NCBI RefSeq assembly: GCF_964340395.1
Contig: NC_135570.1
Span: 821,001-885,000, forward strand
From: Glandiceps talaboti
Taxonomy: Eukaryota > Hemichordata > Enteropneusta > Spengelidae
Direction: 5' to 3'
DNA length: 64,000 bases
Both the position numbers and the translations under genes were made by a program. The notes below the pieces were generated by a model, which saw only the letters and a list, made by a program, of their open reading frames with translations, ran no database searches and had not been told where the DNA came from. This document shows positions 1-17,400 of the stretch, piece by piece; the stretch's first letter is position 1, and the number at the start of each line of letters is the position of its first letter.

Positions 1-1095
1 ATGTATTTCACACCTATTTCACACTTTACCTCTAGACTCCTACTTTTTACTCTGAGATAGTGTCTCTAACATCGCTACAAAACCACACATTTCTATCTCC
101 CTTAAATATTTGGGTTCAAAATGTATGGTTTTGTGATGATATCGTGTGTACTAATAAGTATTTACTGGTGAAAGTGATTCCATTTTGATCTTATAAATTT
201 TCATACAAAATTCACTTCATGTAAATGTGCTAAAATGTAACGAGTGAAAATATAAAAGCTAACAGCATAATTGTATTGAATTTGAAACTGAACTTTCATT
301 AATATCATTGTACTCATTTTAAGGATGGTAAGTAGGTAAAATCTATCTGGGTCCCTCAGTCATTTTACCAGAGTTCCCTACCTGTGTTTTTGCTCAGAGT
401 GGTAAGTAGGTCTACCTGGGCTCCCCAGTCATTTTACTGTGGGTTCCCGATACAAACAAACATACCCTACACTCTACTGGAAAATATGCAAGTTTACCTG
501 ATCTCCCCTTTCTGCTGGGCCTTTCTGTTAGTGTTACCAAAGTTCAGACACCTTAGCACAAGCACTACAATATATGTTGGCCTAGTTTCAACGTTGGCCT
601 TATTTCATTCTTACTACTCTGCCATGAGTAGGATATCCAGAGTTGTGTGGCCTACATACATGTAATGATCATCTTCAAAAACAAATCTCCCAGTCTGCAT
701 GTAACTGGTGAACTAAGCTCAAAATAAATAATGGTGTCAGTATAGGGGTGTATATAAGCCTATTTTTATTGACATTAACTTTTAATACCTGCAGTCTAAA
801 AAGACTTAAGTCAACACACCGGGTCAAAGGTCACATCAAAATGGCATTTAATGATTAGGGCACAATTCTATTCAGGTATGTTGGTATATCCAGATAAGCA
901 TCTTAGCATTCACCTTATGACAAAGGACTGAGTTTTAATACTCTACCTAATCTGCTCATCCAGTTAAATTACGACATTTACAATTTATTTAAAACCTAAA
1001 TGTTATTCATCCACGCACGTACAGTACATGACAACTTGTTTCTTTCACATAGCTTCTGTTGGATATATTTAGCATACACAGAACTACATTGTCAT
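1..1095. other. Gene-free left edge
   Basis: No exon with family similarity or convincing splice sites was seen. The only structure is a diverged direct duplication of about 55 bp (323-377 and 399-451), both copies carrying GGTAAGTAGGT, then CAGTCATTTTAC and a GGTTCCC or AGTTCCC end. The open frame across 384-665 uses this repeat and shows no recognisable domain. Confidence 0.5.
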
Positions 1096-1679
1096 TTGGC
1101 TATACTGCACTCTATGTCAGTTGGCTATACTGCACTCTATGTCAGTTGGCTATACTGCACTCTATGTCAGTTGGCTATACTGCATTCTATGTCAGTTGGC
1201 TATACTACACTGTATGTCAGTTGGCTATACTGCACTCTATGTCAGTTGGCTATACTACACTGTATGTCAGTTGGCTATACTGCACTCTATGTCAGTTGGC
1301 TATACTACACTGTATGTCAGTTGGCTATACTACACTGTATGTCAGTTGGCTATACTGCACTGTATGTCAGTTGGCTATACTGCACTCTATGTCAGTTGGC
1401 TATACTGCACTCTATGTCAGTTGGCTATACTACACTGTATGTCAGTTGGCTATACTGCACTGTATGTCAGTTGGCTATACTGCACTCTATGTCAGTTGGC
1501 TATACTGCACTCTATGTCAGTTGGCTATACTGCATTCTATGTCAGTTGGCTATACTGCACTGTAAAGTCTGTATGTCAGTTGGCTATACTGCACTGTATG
1601 TCAGTTGGCTATACTGCACTCTATGTCAGTAGGCTATACTGCACTGTATGTCAGTTGGCTATACTGCACTGTATGTCAG
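1096..1679. repeat. 25-bp minisatellite, 23 copies
   Basis: Each unit reads TTGGCTATAC, then TGCAC or TACAC, then TCTAT or TGTAT, then GTCAG. The 584 bases hold 23 units plus one 9-bp insertion near 1563-1571. Two or three unit variants (TGCACTCT, TACACTGT, TGCACTGT) are interspersed, which suggests higher-order amplification. Because 25 is not a multiple of 3, all three forward frames cycle through the same 25-residue peptide without stops, so the long open frames here are a repeat artefact rather than evidence of a gene. Confidence 0.95.
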
Positions 1680-1844
1680 AAAAGAAAAAAAAAGTAGTGA
1701 AAGCAGGTATCTATAAATTCATAAATAAACTCAGTATAGATTATGTCTATCAAAGTCTGACATAGTAACCATACAAATATTGACTTTGACCTCTCATGCC
1801 ATGTTTATAGCTTGACCTACATTTTTACCCTGCACTGTTGTAAT

Positions 1845-2110
1845 TAGACTGTCGACAGTCGTTTGTGCCTTTTTTGCTTTTTTGTCACCTCGCTCCGTAG
1901 CACTGGATACTAATGCGTACTGTACTGATAGGAAATGCGATTGCCGAAGGCACGAACTGTGAGTGCCAAAGGCGCGCACGGCTGTCACTCGTGCCTCTGG
2001 CACTCACTGATCAGTACGTGGTTATCGTATTGCTCTGGATCGGAGCGAGGCAACGACTTTAGTTTTAGATAAAATGTAGCAAAAAGGCACAAACAACTGT
2101 CGACAGTCTA
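1845..2110. mobile_element. MITE with 9-bp target duplication
   Basis: Terminal inverted repeats begin TAGACTGTCGACAGT and continue with YGTTTGTGCCTTTTT; the right end reads the same on the minus strand. Matching resumes further in (CCTCGCTCCG against CGGAGCGAGG). The element is 266 bp and is flanked on both sides by TGTTGTAAT (1836-1844 and 2111-2119), a 9-bp direct repeat as expected of a target-site duplication. The interior is GC-richer and has nested inverted motifs (GTGAGTGCC and GGCACTCAC). It has no coding capacity. A 9-bp duplication is typical of Mutator-like transposases; a TA duplication (Tc1/mariner) is a less likely reading. Confidence 0.8.
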
Positions 2111-2235
2111 TGTTGTAATCTAAAACATCTTGTTCATCTGGGCATCCAACTGTGAACAACAGCATATATTACATATGTACATTCTAAATAACAAACATTG
2201 GCATCTAAAAAAGAAGATAAACAAATAAATATAAT

Positions 2236-2590
2236 TTTCTTAAAAGCCAGGGTATCAATCCCAGGTTCTCACATTAGAGTTATTCTTATCAGTGGCGCTG
2301 TAAGGATTACACAGGATTAGTCGGTAGTTCTGGGCTAGCCGAAATAATTGAAGCTTTGTTTTTATTTGCAATTCTTTTTTTACATATTTTATTTTGTGTT
2401 ACTGAACATTTTTCATTTTACTTATTTTCTTATGGGGTTTGCAAAAAACACCCCAAAGGACAAAGATGAAGTGCAACAACTTTAGTTAGTGGAGTTAGTT
2501 CTAGGCCAACTTTTTCTGTAATTTTGTCAGATTACTATTTTTCACACCTACTGTTTAATCCTTTTTTCAAAGTGAGCCTTTAAAGCTTAG
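2236..2590. mobile_element. Dispersed TIR repeat, long copy
   Basis: The left end (CTTAAAAGCCAGGGTATC, then AATCCCAGGTTCTCACATTA) and the right end (GAGCCTTTAAAGC) are inverted relatives of each other. The same element occurs at 60597-60773, sharing the left end, the segment CTTATCAGTGG followed by CTGTAAGGATTA or CTATAAAGATTA, an ACCAACTTTTT-like segment, TTTGTCAGA, and a right end of GCCTTTAA. It is non-coding and about 350 bp, so probably a non-autonomous DNA transposon. No target duplication is obvious. Confidence 0.6.
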
Positions 2591-3740
2591 AAACTATCTG
2601 CCTGTTACAATACATTACAAGTACATGGTTGTAAATACATATGGACATACCTACACAGATTCTGCAACTATGCCTAAGTCATGTACCTTCCATCCATAAG
2701 ATGCACACCAATACTTCACACAATCCTATAGCTAATCTATAGTAATAAAGGATATTTACTCTAACCTAATTCACAAATACCATACATGGCAAGGATCAAC
2801 AGATACTCACCATGTCAAAATGGTATGATAGTAAGCCATTACAATATAATCAACGACCTTTGACCTTGTCCCACTTCAGCTTGGGTACTACATAGCCCTG
2901 TATCTATGTGCTGGTGAACACTTTCATCCAAGTCTATTTTTAGTTGGCAATGTTACAGTTACCATACACAGTTGCTTGATTAAAATAATGACATAATTCT
3001 GCAGAGTTGTAGCCTAATTAAAGTGGAAAACTTATCTTTCTATTCCGAATGTTTTTTAGAATCCCTTTTGAAAAGACTCAGAGACCGGGAATTTGGTAAA
3101 AATTCACAATTTCTGAATTGAGAGCTGTAGAATGACATACCTAGACAAAACATTGCTAGTGAAATCCAATTTGAGTGACGCCTGTCTTGACACTTCATGG
3201 TTCCAGAATAACTGCTTTGTTTGAATCAGGTTTTAACAACCTATGTTGTTAAGAAAATAAATGAATTTACAACTATTTTGAATTTACCAGAATTTTAAAT
3301 TAATTTAATTTTGTAGAGGAAAAAGTACAGAATAGATTTCAGACATTTCAAATGAGATATATTCTTTAGTATACACATGGTATTAATTTTCTTGTGCTAT
3401 TTCTTTTTAATTGCATAGGATCTAGAAGTTTATAGAATTTAGTACAAAACATGGGAAAGGCTTTGGTAGCATCCATCAACTAATTATTCCCAATGGTACT
3501 GTCTTACAAATCACTTGTATTTATTGTCCTGACCACATAACCCTTTTTATGAGTTTTGCTTTGTAGCCATTGCTGTGATAAATGTAATTAAAATCATTGG
3601 TATCTCCCAAAGGTATCACCTCAATGAGTCTAGTTGACTTTCACAGACTTTCACAACAAAACACAGACACATGACAGTGAATCTGCCATTGTTGATGTAT
3701 GACTCAAGTCTACTTTCAAAGCAATTGTTGAAAATCTCAC

Positions 3741-4027
3741 CTTGTTGTCTCTTGGCCTTCAAAGACTAAGTAATCTAGAACAGTTGTTTTATCAGAATGT
3801 CTAAACAAATAACAATGGTAAATGTAAGTAAAGACGGCAGTCCACAATGACGTCACAACATTTACAATAGTTCTATAATTATTCAGCACAAAAAACTTGA
3901 TCTTTTTTGACGTCAGAGGCAGAGAATAAACTTCAAAAATAGTGAACCAGAGAACCCAATGAATTGTAAAAATACAGACTGTTATTATGACAAGTGATAT
4001 AAACACACCTTGAAATGTGAGCTTCAA
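3741..4027 (-). CDS. Doubtful membrane-protein exon
   Basis: An open minus-strand segment of about 95 residues ends at a good donor (AACAAG then GTGAGA, at 3741/3740). It encodes two hydrophobic stretches, one near the start (ISLVIITVCIFTIHWVLWFTIF) and one in the middle (VNVVTSLWTAVFTYIYHCYL), then a polar tail with LDYLVFEGQETT. There is no in-frame ATG and the upstream end lacks a clear pyrimidine-tract acceptor, so either the exon start is misjudged or the frame is fortuitous. It resembles no family I recognise. An alternative ATG in another frame (minus strand, near 4055) reaches a different donor (AAG then GTGTGT). A possible non-coding first exon on this strand ends at a CCCAG/GTACGT donor near 6394. 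Confidence 0.2.
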
Positions 4028-4224
4028 CTTTGAAGACAGTGTTTGTTTTTGTCAATGGTACATCCATCAACACATAACAAAAGACAAGGTGTATCCCTTG
4101 AAGGCAATCCAATCACAATATACTCTGTGTAAACGTGTTTGAACATACATTGAAAAACTGTGAAATTATGAAACACGGTACCAGCATGATTTAAATACTT
4201 CAATAAATTCCTAACCTACCAGGT

Positions 4225-4445
4225 AATGTACTTTCACTTTACCAAGTATGCCTCTACTTTACTTGCTGGATACCGGATCAGTATCAAGTTTGCCTCTACC
4301 AGTTCTCTACTTTAATTGCTGAATCAGTATCAAGTTTACCTCTACCAGTTCTCTACTTTAATTGCCGCCTCTACCAGTTCTCTACTTTATTTACTTGCCA
4401 GATCAGTATCAAGTTTGCCTCTACCAGTTCTCTACTTTATGTGCT
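4225..4445. repeat. Degenerate tandem repeat
   Basis: Four or five imperfect units contain GCCTCTACCAGTTCTCTACTTTA preceded by GGATCAGTATCAAGTTT, spaced roughly 30-60 bp with deletions between units. No coding potential. Confidence 0.75.
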
Positions 4446-7400
4446 GGATTGGTGACTCAGCTATACTCCTTTTTATCAAGGGATAATCATAGGTGAAACC
4501 AATAATAATGGTTGATATTGTGAATAAACTGAAACAGAGTGTGAACATTGCATATTTTGACAAACTAAGAATTCAGTGTGAAAATATTACAGTTACATTT
4601 GTGCTAAAGACTGTAAAATATGTAGTGTCACTCCATCCTCACAAGAGTGACCAATGTGTGAAGGTATCCTGTCACAGCTTACCTCACAGACTAATTTGTG
4701 CCCCTTGGACTGAAGAGAGAATCTAATACCATATTTGTATTGACATGTACACCTGGTACTATTTCCTACTATATTGTACAATAAAGCTGTACCACTGTGA
4801 CTTAGATTTTCATATCTGTGCCAAGTTTTGCTTAGTTAATGGAACACAAGCTTACTTTATGTTTTTGTTTTTTGTTTTTTGTTGTTGTTTTTTTTGTTTT
4901 GTTTTGTTGTTGTTTTTTGGGGGGACAATCTTTGCTACATATTTAAAAGGTACTCGCAGCATTCTACTTACTGAAAACTGAATTTAAGAGTGAATTTGTA
5001 ATATTGATGAATAAACTAATATAGTGTGAGGCAAGAAGACTGTACTGTCAAGATTACATATACAACTTCTCAATATTATTTTCACACTGTTGCAGAGAAA
5101 TACAAATTTTGCAGAACAAGTTTTAGAACCAAGCTAACATACAGAAGCCAACCTGGTCAAATATAGACATTATTACACAGCACAATTATTCTAACAAACT
5201 GTTAGTATTTATTACCTATGTACAGGTGTATTTGCATCTGTGTAGTACAGGCTGTCTGGTTCTTAGTAGACAAGTCATTTAATAATGTACAATTACTGAG
5301 GTGTTAAAAGTTTGGGATAGTTTGGTCATACTATAAAAGTAGAAGTGTCCATGGGGAAGATCAACCAACATTTACATGGGAGATTATGTCCAGCCATGAT
5401 TTCAATACAAATGAAAATGGTACTAATTTCTTGAGATAAACAAAATTCAATCTTTCCACCCACATTCCACGATATATATATTTTACCTTGAATAACATGG
5501 CAATGACCATAAAAGTGTGAATTCAGACAGTGTAATACAAAGGCACTGTAGTTCATTTAATATTCTACATTTATGTAGTTTATGAGTTCTACCTCTTTAC
5601 AAGATAAAATCTTGAGTACTAAACTGTTGGGTTACACCTTTTAAAAAGTTCAAGATTCTCACAATTTGAAAACCTAATTTATTAGTTTGATCAGCTGTTT
5701 CAAAGCACAGTATCTTAAAATACATAATTGCTCCAAAACATTCAGAGAAACAACTCAGATCTTTATAACCAAAGTTAGGGATGAATTCACACAAAAAATA
5801 TTAAAATCGAACGTCTTGTTGGAAATGATTCCAGTGCAGTACGCTTGACTGTGAAAGAAATGTTCCATACAACTACAATATTTACAAATGTTGTTCCCAG
5901 TTTGTTTTTGTTATTGCTTTTAATTTCATGACTCCGAAATTCTTAATACACATTGACAAAATATGGTTTCATTTTTGACTGTGATGTCAATGTACTTCTA
6001 AATGAAGCAATGGCCCAATAACTCAAATCTAACACCCAAATAAGATAACGTTTGATTCGGTTCAAAGTACACAAAATTAAAAAGCCGAAGTTACGCACTA
6101 TCACAGGTGTCAAGTATATGTCGGAATTTACGACAGCAAATCAAATTATATCTTGTAAATACAAACACTGATGCCTACATTTCTAACTTGTAGCCATTAA
6201 ATCGTTTGCAACGCCACATGTTCATAGATCATTGATGTGACCCAGATCAGCGATCTCGTTGCTGGACGAATTACATCGATCACACACGCGACTAGCAAGG
6301 GGCTGGTTCACGTTTGTAACGTGATTTACCCTTCACACAACGTCAATCACCCTAAAACAAGCTGGTGGTGAAAAAAGAAACAAGGAACGTACCTGGGTAA
6401 CAATTACATTATGAACTTTGATGACAATGAAGATTTATAACTCCGAATTGGCTGACCATATAGACCCGCGGGTCGACCCTCCACCAACGAACGTTGTCGT
6501 GCAGCGAGCGATCGAATCAATGAATGGCGATGTAATAACATGTATTTGCAATCTCTGCACACTAAATCATGTTGCTCGCCGCTTTCGTCCGAAATACCAA
6601 TGAAGTTACACTTGAAGTTTCAAATCGGGTCACTCCCAAATTATCGGTTAGTCATAATATCACTGATTGAGTAGATATACTTGTAATATTGTGTAAACTT
6701 TCGAAAGCGACTCCGTTCCACCTGCAAATCCACGGCGTAATTCACATCGGACAGTGGAAGGTGTCGTCTGAACAAGAACTTCAAAGTTGTGGTGAGTAGT
6801 GGGGCGTCGAGCGATTGCAAAGTTGGGTGATACCATTGACAAGAAGGGGGGTGGGCTTGCATGCACAACTTTTACTAAAGATCTGGTGTACATCGAAATA
6901 CAGGGACAAAATATTATAGCGAAAAGGTGACAACAAATCTAAGGGATTATAGAAATCACACCCGCCATTTAAATATCTAACAGTAGTTCTTGAGATTGTT
7001 CAATAAACAATGATAAATAGTCAAAAGAAGCATGATGGTAGTCGTGATCTATCGATCGATCGATTTGCTGATTTATAGACAGTTTGCTAATTTTGCCAAA
7101 TAACACAATTTCAATCAAAAAGTATTTGTAAAATGATGATGTTGACATTATATTTGGAAAAACAAGTACGTAAACATTCGTTACTTAATTCTGATTTGTT
7201 GTACATGTGTACACGATGTTTTGTATCGACATAAACTATGTCACGAGATTATTATGACCATCGCCTCGGTAATAATTACTATGTGCAAAAATTTATCAAA
7301 ATGGCATTTATTCACCATATCGTCAGACGATATGACTATATGAGAACATATAAGAATCTAAGAATCGAGGTGGGGGGGGGGCTATTTTCGGTTTACAACA

Positions 7401-7598
7401 AATAATCTGGTCAGAAACAAAGCCACATCAACACACACAAACATAAACATACATAAACAACGTGATACACAAATTCTACCTGCATGACCTGTATTATTCG
7501 GCTTCCATGTACAAATAATCAGTCAAGATCTGTTACAAGGGATGCAAATGTTCACTCTTTTACAAATGGCGGATGTATAAAACACTATTACTTTGTTC
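4446..7598. other. No recognised gene
   Basis: The stretch is AT-rich with scattered short frames. At 4855-4920 there is a T-rich stretch interrupted by G. The part from about 6200 to 6900 is more GC- and CpG-rich, with a minus-strand CCCAG/GTACGT donor near 6394, and could be a promoter with a first exon of an unseen minus-strand transcript. I cannot connect it to a coding exon with confidence. A run of 10 G lies at about 7372-7381. Confidence 0.4.
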
Positions 7599-7826
7599 AT
7601 GTATGTATGTATGTATGTATGTATGTATGTATGTATGTGTGTATGTATGTATGTATGTATGTATGTATGTATGTATGTATGTATGTATGTATGTATGTAT
7701 GTATGTATGTATGTATGTATATGTTTGTGTAGGTAGGTAGGTAGGTAGGTAGGTAGGTAGGTAGGTAGGTAGGTGGGTGGGTAGGTAGGTAGGTAGGTAG
7801 GTAGGTAGGTAGGTAGGTATGTATGT
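7599..7826. repeat. Compound microsatellite (ATGT)n-(GTAG)n
   Basis: About 30 copies of ATGT (7599-7720) are followed, after a short TATGTTTGTGT bridge, by about 22 copies of GTAG (7731-7818) and a few ATGT. The frames through it in both directions are repeat artefacts. Confidence 0.98.
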
Positions 7827-8078
7827 GACCGTTGATAGACATTTACATGTTTTCGGAGCATAGACAAGACTAAAGGGTATAGTATTGCAAGTTGTCAAGA
7901 AACACTATACACCGATAGATGGCGCCATTACAGAATAGGGTGGCCGCTCGACCAAACCTGTCGGTCCGCAGTATCACAAGGAAAATAAAGAAAAACAAAT
8001 CTTCGAACAAAAAAAATTACTATAGATAAGTTTAAGTTAAATGAGACAGCAAAACCGGGATATGTGTGACACAGGTAA

Positions 8079-8084
8079 TTTATT
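8079..8084 (-). terminator. Candidate poly(A) signal of cyclophilin
   Basis: AATAAA on the minus strand, about 370 bases beyond the cyclophilin stop codon. It is the nearest canonical hexamer I found; use is not shown. Confidence 0.35.
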
Positions 8085-8454
8085 TCAGAAAAGTCCCATT
8101 AGATTACTATATGATCCATCGAAAACTGCTTTTACTACGGTCAATACAATATTATAAGCTTATTAATATTACTCGAAGAAAACGAAGTTCTCAAAATGGG
8201 TTGGTGAACGGCAAAGAGGTGAACACACGTATAATATGGCTATTCCACTAGCAACTCGCATGTTCATATATGTTATCGATTATGTTCGTGTTTAAATATG
8301 TGTTTAAGTTGAAATAAATATCACAACAAAATAACAATATCAGGATCCAAACTGGAATTAAGAATTACTAGCTTGTCGGTGTAAAACAACATGAACACAA
8401 CTTGGAATTGAACCGGGTTAGATTACGCATTCTCGATCTAAATACTAAAAAGGG

Positions 8455-12863
<4,409 letters not shown>

Positions 12864-13148
12864 CTTGGTGGTGATGGGTGTGATCGAAAGTTTGCTATCT
12901 TGGCTGATAAGAAAGTGCTGCCTTATGTGACAACATCGAATAGTTGAGATGATAGCAAGGAATTTGTTGAAGACGTGACCTTTGCACGGACCTGGACACC
13001 AACGAGAGACAAGTCTCAATTTACAGTATCTAAGTTGTATAGATACTCAAACTATATATTAAAGTTACATTCTAGATGGCCTTCTGACTTGGTGACTACT
13101 GTACTGGTAACAACAATGGAGGTAGTCCCAATGGTTCATTAAATGAAA

Positions 13149-13276
13149 GAATGAAAGAATGAATGAATGAATGAGTGAGTGAGTGAGTGAGTGAGTGAGT
13201 GGGTGGGTGGGTGGGTGGGTGAGTGAGTGAGTGAGTGAGTGAGTGAGTGAGTGAGTGAGTGAGTGAGTGAATGAGT
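13149..13276. repeat. (GAGT)n tetranucleotide array
   Basis: GAAT, GAGT and GGGT variants of one tetramer, with a central GGGT block (13197-13220). It lies about 290 bases upstream of the cyclophilin start codon, so it may sit inside or next to that gene's promoter. The rest of 12864-14408 holds CATC/ATCC-rich tracts at 13318-13395 and no recognised exon. Confidence 0.95.
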
Positions 13277-14408
13277 GAATGAATAACTCAATCAGTCAAT
13301 TAATCCTTCCTTATATCAATCCATCTATCCATCTACCCCACCACCCACACATCCACACACCCATCAATCCATCCATCAATCCATCCATCCATCCTTCTCA
13401 CAACATGTAAACATAAGATAGTCGAGATGGAGGGCGCTACGATGATGTTGCTCACTTAGTGAATATAAATGACAAAATAAAGTGATAAAGAGAGACATAG
13501 ACAATGAAAAAAAAAGTTCATCTAAAACAAAAGACATACTAAATAAAATGCAACCGAGATGGCGTAATATCATGAATGTGGGGCGTGATAACTATGAAAC
13601 AGATGAACACTAGATGGCGATATCATTGTAAATCAGAGGAAGGGTTGTAGCTTTACGAGCTTTACATTATATTCACTTACACTGTTACCACCAGAGGGAG
13701 CTAGAGAATATAGGATTCAACACACAACGTGCCTTCCATGCATGCATCACAAGACCAGTGACAATAACTCACTGTCCGAAATACAAGAATTGGCAAATTA
13801 GTATGATTGCATTTATTAATATCATTTGGTTATAAACAGGTATGAAGAAAACCAATGACCATATTAATTCCAATCATCGTAACGATGGAGATGGAGCCAT
13901 CCTAATATCATTTTTGTCAACTTTTCCTGGTGATATGATTGTGACACCAAATAAAAATAAACAACAACGAGCTAAACTCACGCTACATCATGTATATAAA
14001 ATGGTTTTGACCATTTCATATATAGGGGAAAATATAGTGTAATTCTTGTTGTATACAAACATCATTGATATGTAATTACTCTGTCGTTCACGTTTGTCAG
14101 TGTTTATATGTCTTCATTGTTGTAGTTTTGTTTGTTTATTTTTTTTTCATAAATAAAACTAACTAAGCCTGACCCCTGTGATAAGAAATCAAACCCAATT
14201 CTCCTAGCCCATCCTACATGACATAATGGAATAGTCTCAAGGTCATCGTATTTTGCTAGTCACCTGACCTATATTTATCACCGGTAACTTACCGGATATA
14301 TGTGTACACAAACCTCCCTGATCGCACTTCAGGGGTTTACAGTTGTGTATATCTGTGTCGACTTGCACAGTTCCTGCTGTAAATGCTGATAGTTGAATCG
14401 CTAACAGC

Positions 14409-17400
14409 ATGGATAAAGTTCTGTTGACTTTCGTACTAATATCTCTCTGTCTCTATAACAGTGTGTATTCCTATGGTAATCATGTTAGAGCAATTGAAGA
14501 TTATTACACTAAGAACTATTCAAAGTGTTGGCCGGAGGCAATGAAGGAACTCCAGGAAGTCAAAAAACTAAATCTGGATCCTGAAGTGAATATGAATGTG
14601 GTGAGTATGTTGTATCGATATTACAGTCTCTCTCTATAGAGGAACTGTGCATTGTATATTATAACTAATTTGTATAAACATAGAGACCTGTTGTTCGTTT
14701 CCTATATAGTTATCATGATCGATCTAGGATGACTAAATTATTAGACCATGTAATGGGGCTTGACGAATACGTACCTAGTACCTGTGCCCACTATTGCAAA
14801 AAAACACAATACAATCGTGTATCAGTTTATCAGTTATTATGCAACATTGTATCATTTGAAAAGAAACATACCCTAGACAGTATCAATTAATAAATAGACC
14901 CATCAGACACCGGTAAAACTTTTTCCAATCAATTAATTTAAAAACAAAGCTTTTGATAATGAATATAATGAGAAAACAACTCAGTTTGCTTTATTGACTT
15001 TCTACTTTACAATGTAAACTTGTAAGTACTATTTACAGTGTAGTCTTTTGTGTAACTGTTGTGTCCCTTAGAAAGACATCACATGTGACTCTGGTTACAT
15101 AATCAAATAGAGATAGGAAGAACATTTAGGGGCGTGTAATATTTCTTAAAATTGTTGTTTTCCTTGTCTAGAGACGAAATATAACAATGTTTTGACTTGA
15201 ATATATTTCCCCTACCTTTATGGAAAGAACACACAGGTGTATATGTCTTCCAGTATAGTGATTGATACATTTGTAGTAGCAGGATTCTTGTGATATTTTC
15301 CTTAGAAAAACAGTAATCTAAGCAATAACATGTGTCCTTGTGAATAAAGAATAGAATCTGTTTTGCATCCATCAAGAAAACTACATTTCTTCATTGGATT
15401 TTCTGCAATAAGTTTTTGGTGCTAAAACAAACTAGTAAATATATAAACTAGAGTAATAATATTGGGTTGTCGGTGGCCAAGTGGTTAAACCACTTGCCTC
15501 TTACCACTGCAGTCGGGGTTCGAACCCCATTCAGGGTTCGATTAAATTTACCCCGCTGTAAGTAAGAAGAGTGTCGTTCAGTTTGACTCTACCGAACAAC
15601 GCAGGTTTTCCCCGGGTACTCCGGTTTCCTCCTGCATTAACACTGAACTCATGAGGGATGGCCCCCACTGGACTTCTTGGGAGACAAGTGTTTAAATGCT
15701 TAAAGAACTATCCAGTATAAATAAAGATTATTATTATTATAATAGTTATCAAAAAATAATAAAACTTTTGGTTAGATAAATGTAATGTATAATTTTCTTT
15801 TTAACTCTCTATAATATCTTTCTTTTTGATGAGTGCTGATTTTATGAAAGTTGTCAATGTTATAAGTATGTCCATGTGGAAGAAAAGAGGCAATGTAGAT
15901 TTCACCTTCAGATTTCCTCTTTTAGATTACTGGATAATAAAATATATACATTACAAAGTACAAAACTGAAGTGTTTGTCATGGATAAACAGATCCATTAA
16001 ACTACTACAGCATTTAACTACTGTACTAGACAGTCAGAGATGTTTCACCTTCAAAGTTTCATTATCAGATTAAAAAGATAAAGTCAGTAAATGATTTGCA
16101 CTTTGATAGTTTTGTGAACTTTGTTAGGTGTGAACCATAAATGGACAGTCTGTTGAGATATAGATTTCAAGGTCAACTACTTCAACTCAACATTGCAGTT
16201 TTAAAACATATATTTTATTGATATAAAACTTATAGATAGTTATATTTATATATAAAATTGTTTTGTTGTTGTTGTTATTGTTGTTGTTTACGTTACTGTA
16301 TTCACTGATTATACAGTTGTGTAATAAAGTTATTAAAAATGAATTCAAAGATTATATAGAATTATATAGAATTCATTCAAAATGAATTGCATGTGTCCTG
16401 TAGATTTTGATATACTAAAACTGTCTGGGTAACACTGCTTGAATGAACTGTTCTATTGTTGTTGGTTGGTTGGTTGGTTGGTTGGTTGGTTGGTTGGTTG
16501 GTTGGTTGGTAATGGTTAGTTGGTAATTAATGGTTGTTTGGTTTGTAATGGTTGGTTGGTTGGTTGGTTGGTAATGGTTGGTTGGTAATTAATGGTTGTT
16601 TGGTTTGTAATGGTTGGTTGGTTGGTTGGTTGGTTGGTTGGTTGGTTGGTTGGTTAGTTAGTTAGTTAGTTACGAGGAATGTTTTACCTGTTCACATCAG
16701 TATCGTTTGTCAAACTGTCCATTTGTCTGTCTGGTGATATTTATTTTTAATAATGACAAAAATAAGTTTGAATTACTACCATGCAATATTTTATCAATAG
16801 TGTGTCAAGGGTCACGGGTCAAGTCAGAAAACTATAAATACTCTAGAATGTCATCACAACTGACAATACTGGGTGATGTGTCTTTCTGTTTGATTATTGA
16901 GTAACCATGGCAACCACTTTGATGTTATTATCAACATTACAGACATGTATACAAACATTGTATATTTAATACTATAATACTATGGTAGTAGCATGATGTA
17001 TTGCACTGAAATACACTTCCTCAATTTCATATCCTTCCTGTTTTGAATTTAGATCTAGAAATATCAGGTACTCAGTGTAGCTTCATGTTTTTGGCCCTGG
17101 ATTTATTTTATCTGAATACAAACAGAAACTTTTCCATGGCCCTGGGTTTATCTTTAATAGCTGAAAACACACTGAAAACTTTTTCCACTGTCCAAAAATA
17201 TGTCCCGCTAACAATATTACTTTACAAGTTTTATATTTTTGTATTCGACGAACTTACAGATACATTATTTGCAAGTAGTCATCATCGCAAACCACAGCCT
17301 CTTTTACAGCACAGTCCAAAACATGAGCGATCTCGTTCTTTTGAAGAAATAACAGCTCTGGTTTGTGAGAATGCAAGTATTGTATATTCTCACTTTGCAT

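Noticed and set aside
7523-7867. Long open frames of repeated Tyr-Ile-His-Thr or Cys-Met-Tyr-Val
   Set aside because: They translate the ATGT/GTAG microsatellite. The same applies to frames at 8820-9078, 10778-11283, 30653-30981, 45681-46140 and 57121-57411.
12864-13019. N-terminal extension of cyclophilin as a mitochondrial presequence
   Set aside because: The open frame upstream of MSRPRV has no ATG; the apparent start is a TTG codon.
15466-15545. Functional tRNA gene
   Set aside because: The A and B boxes are those of a SINE head with a SINE core and tail; no complete cloverleaf acceptor stem was found.
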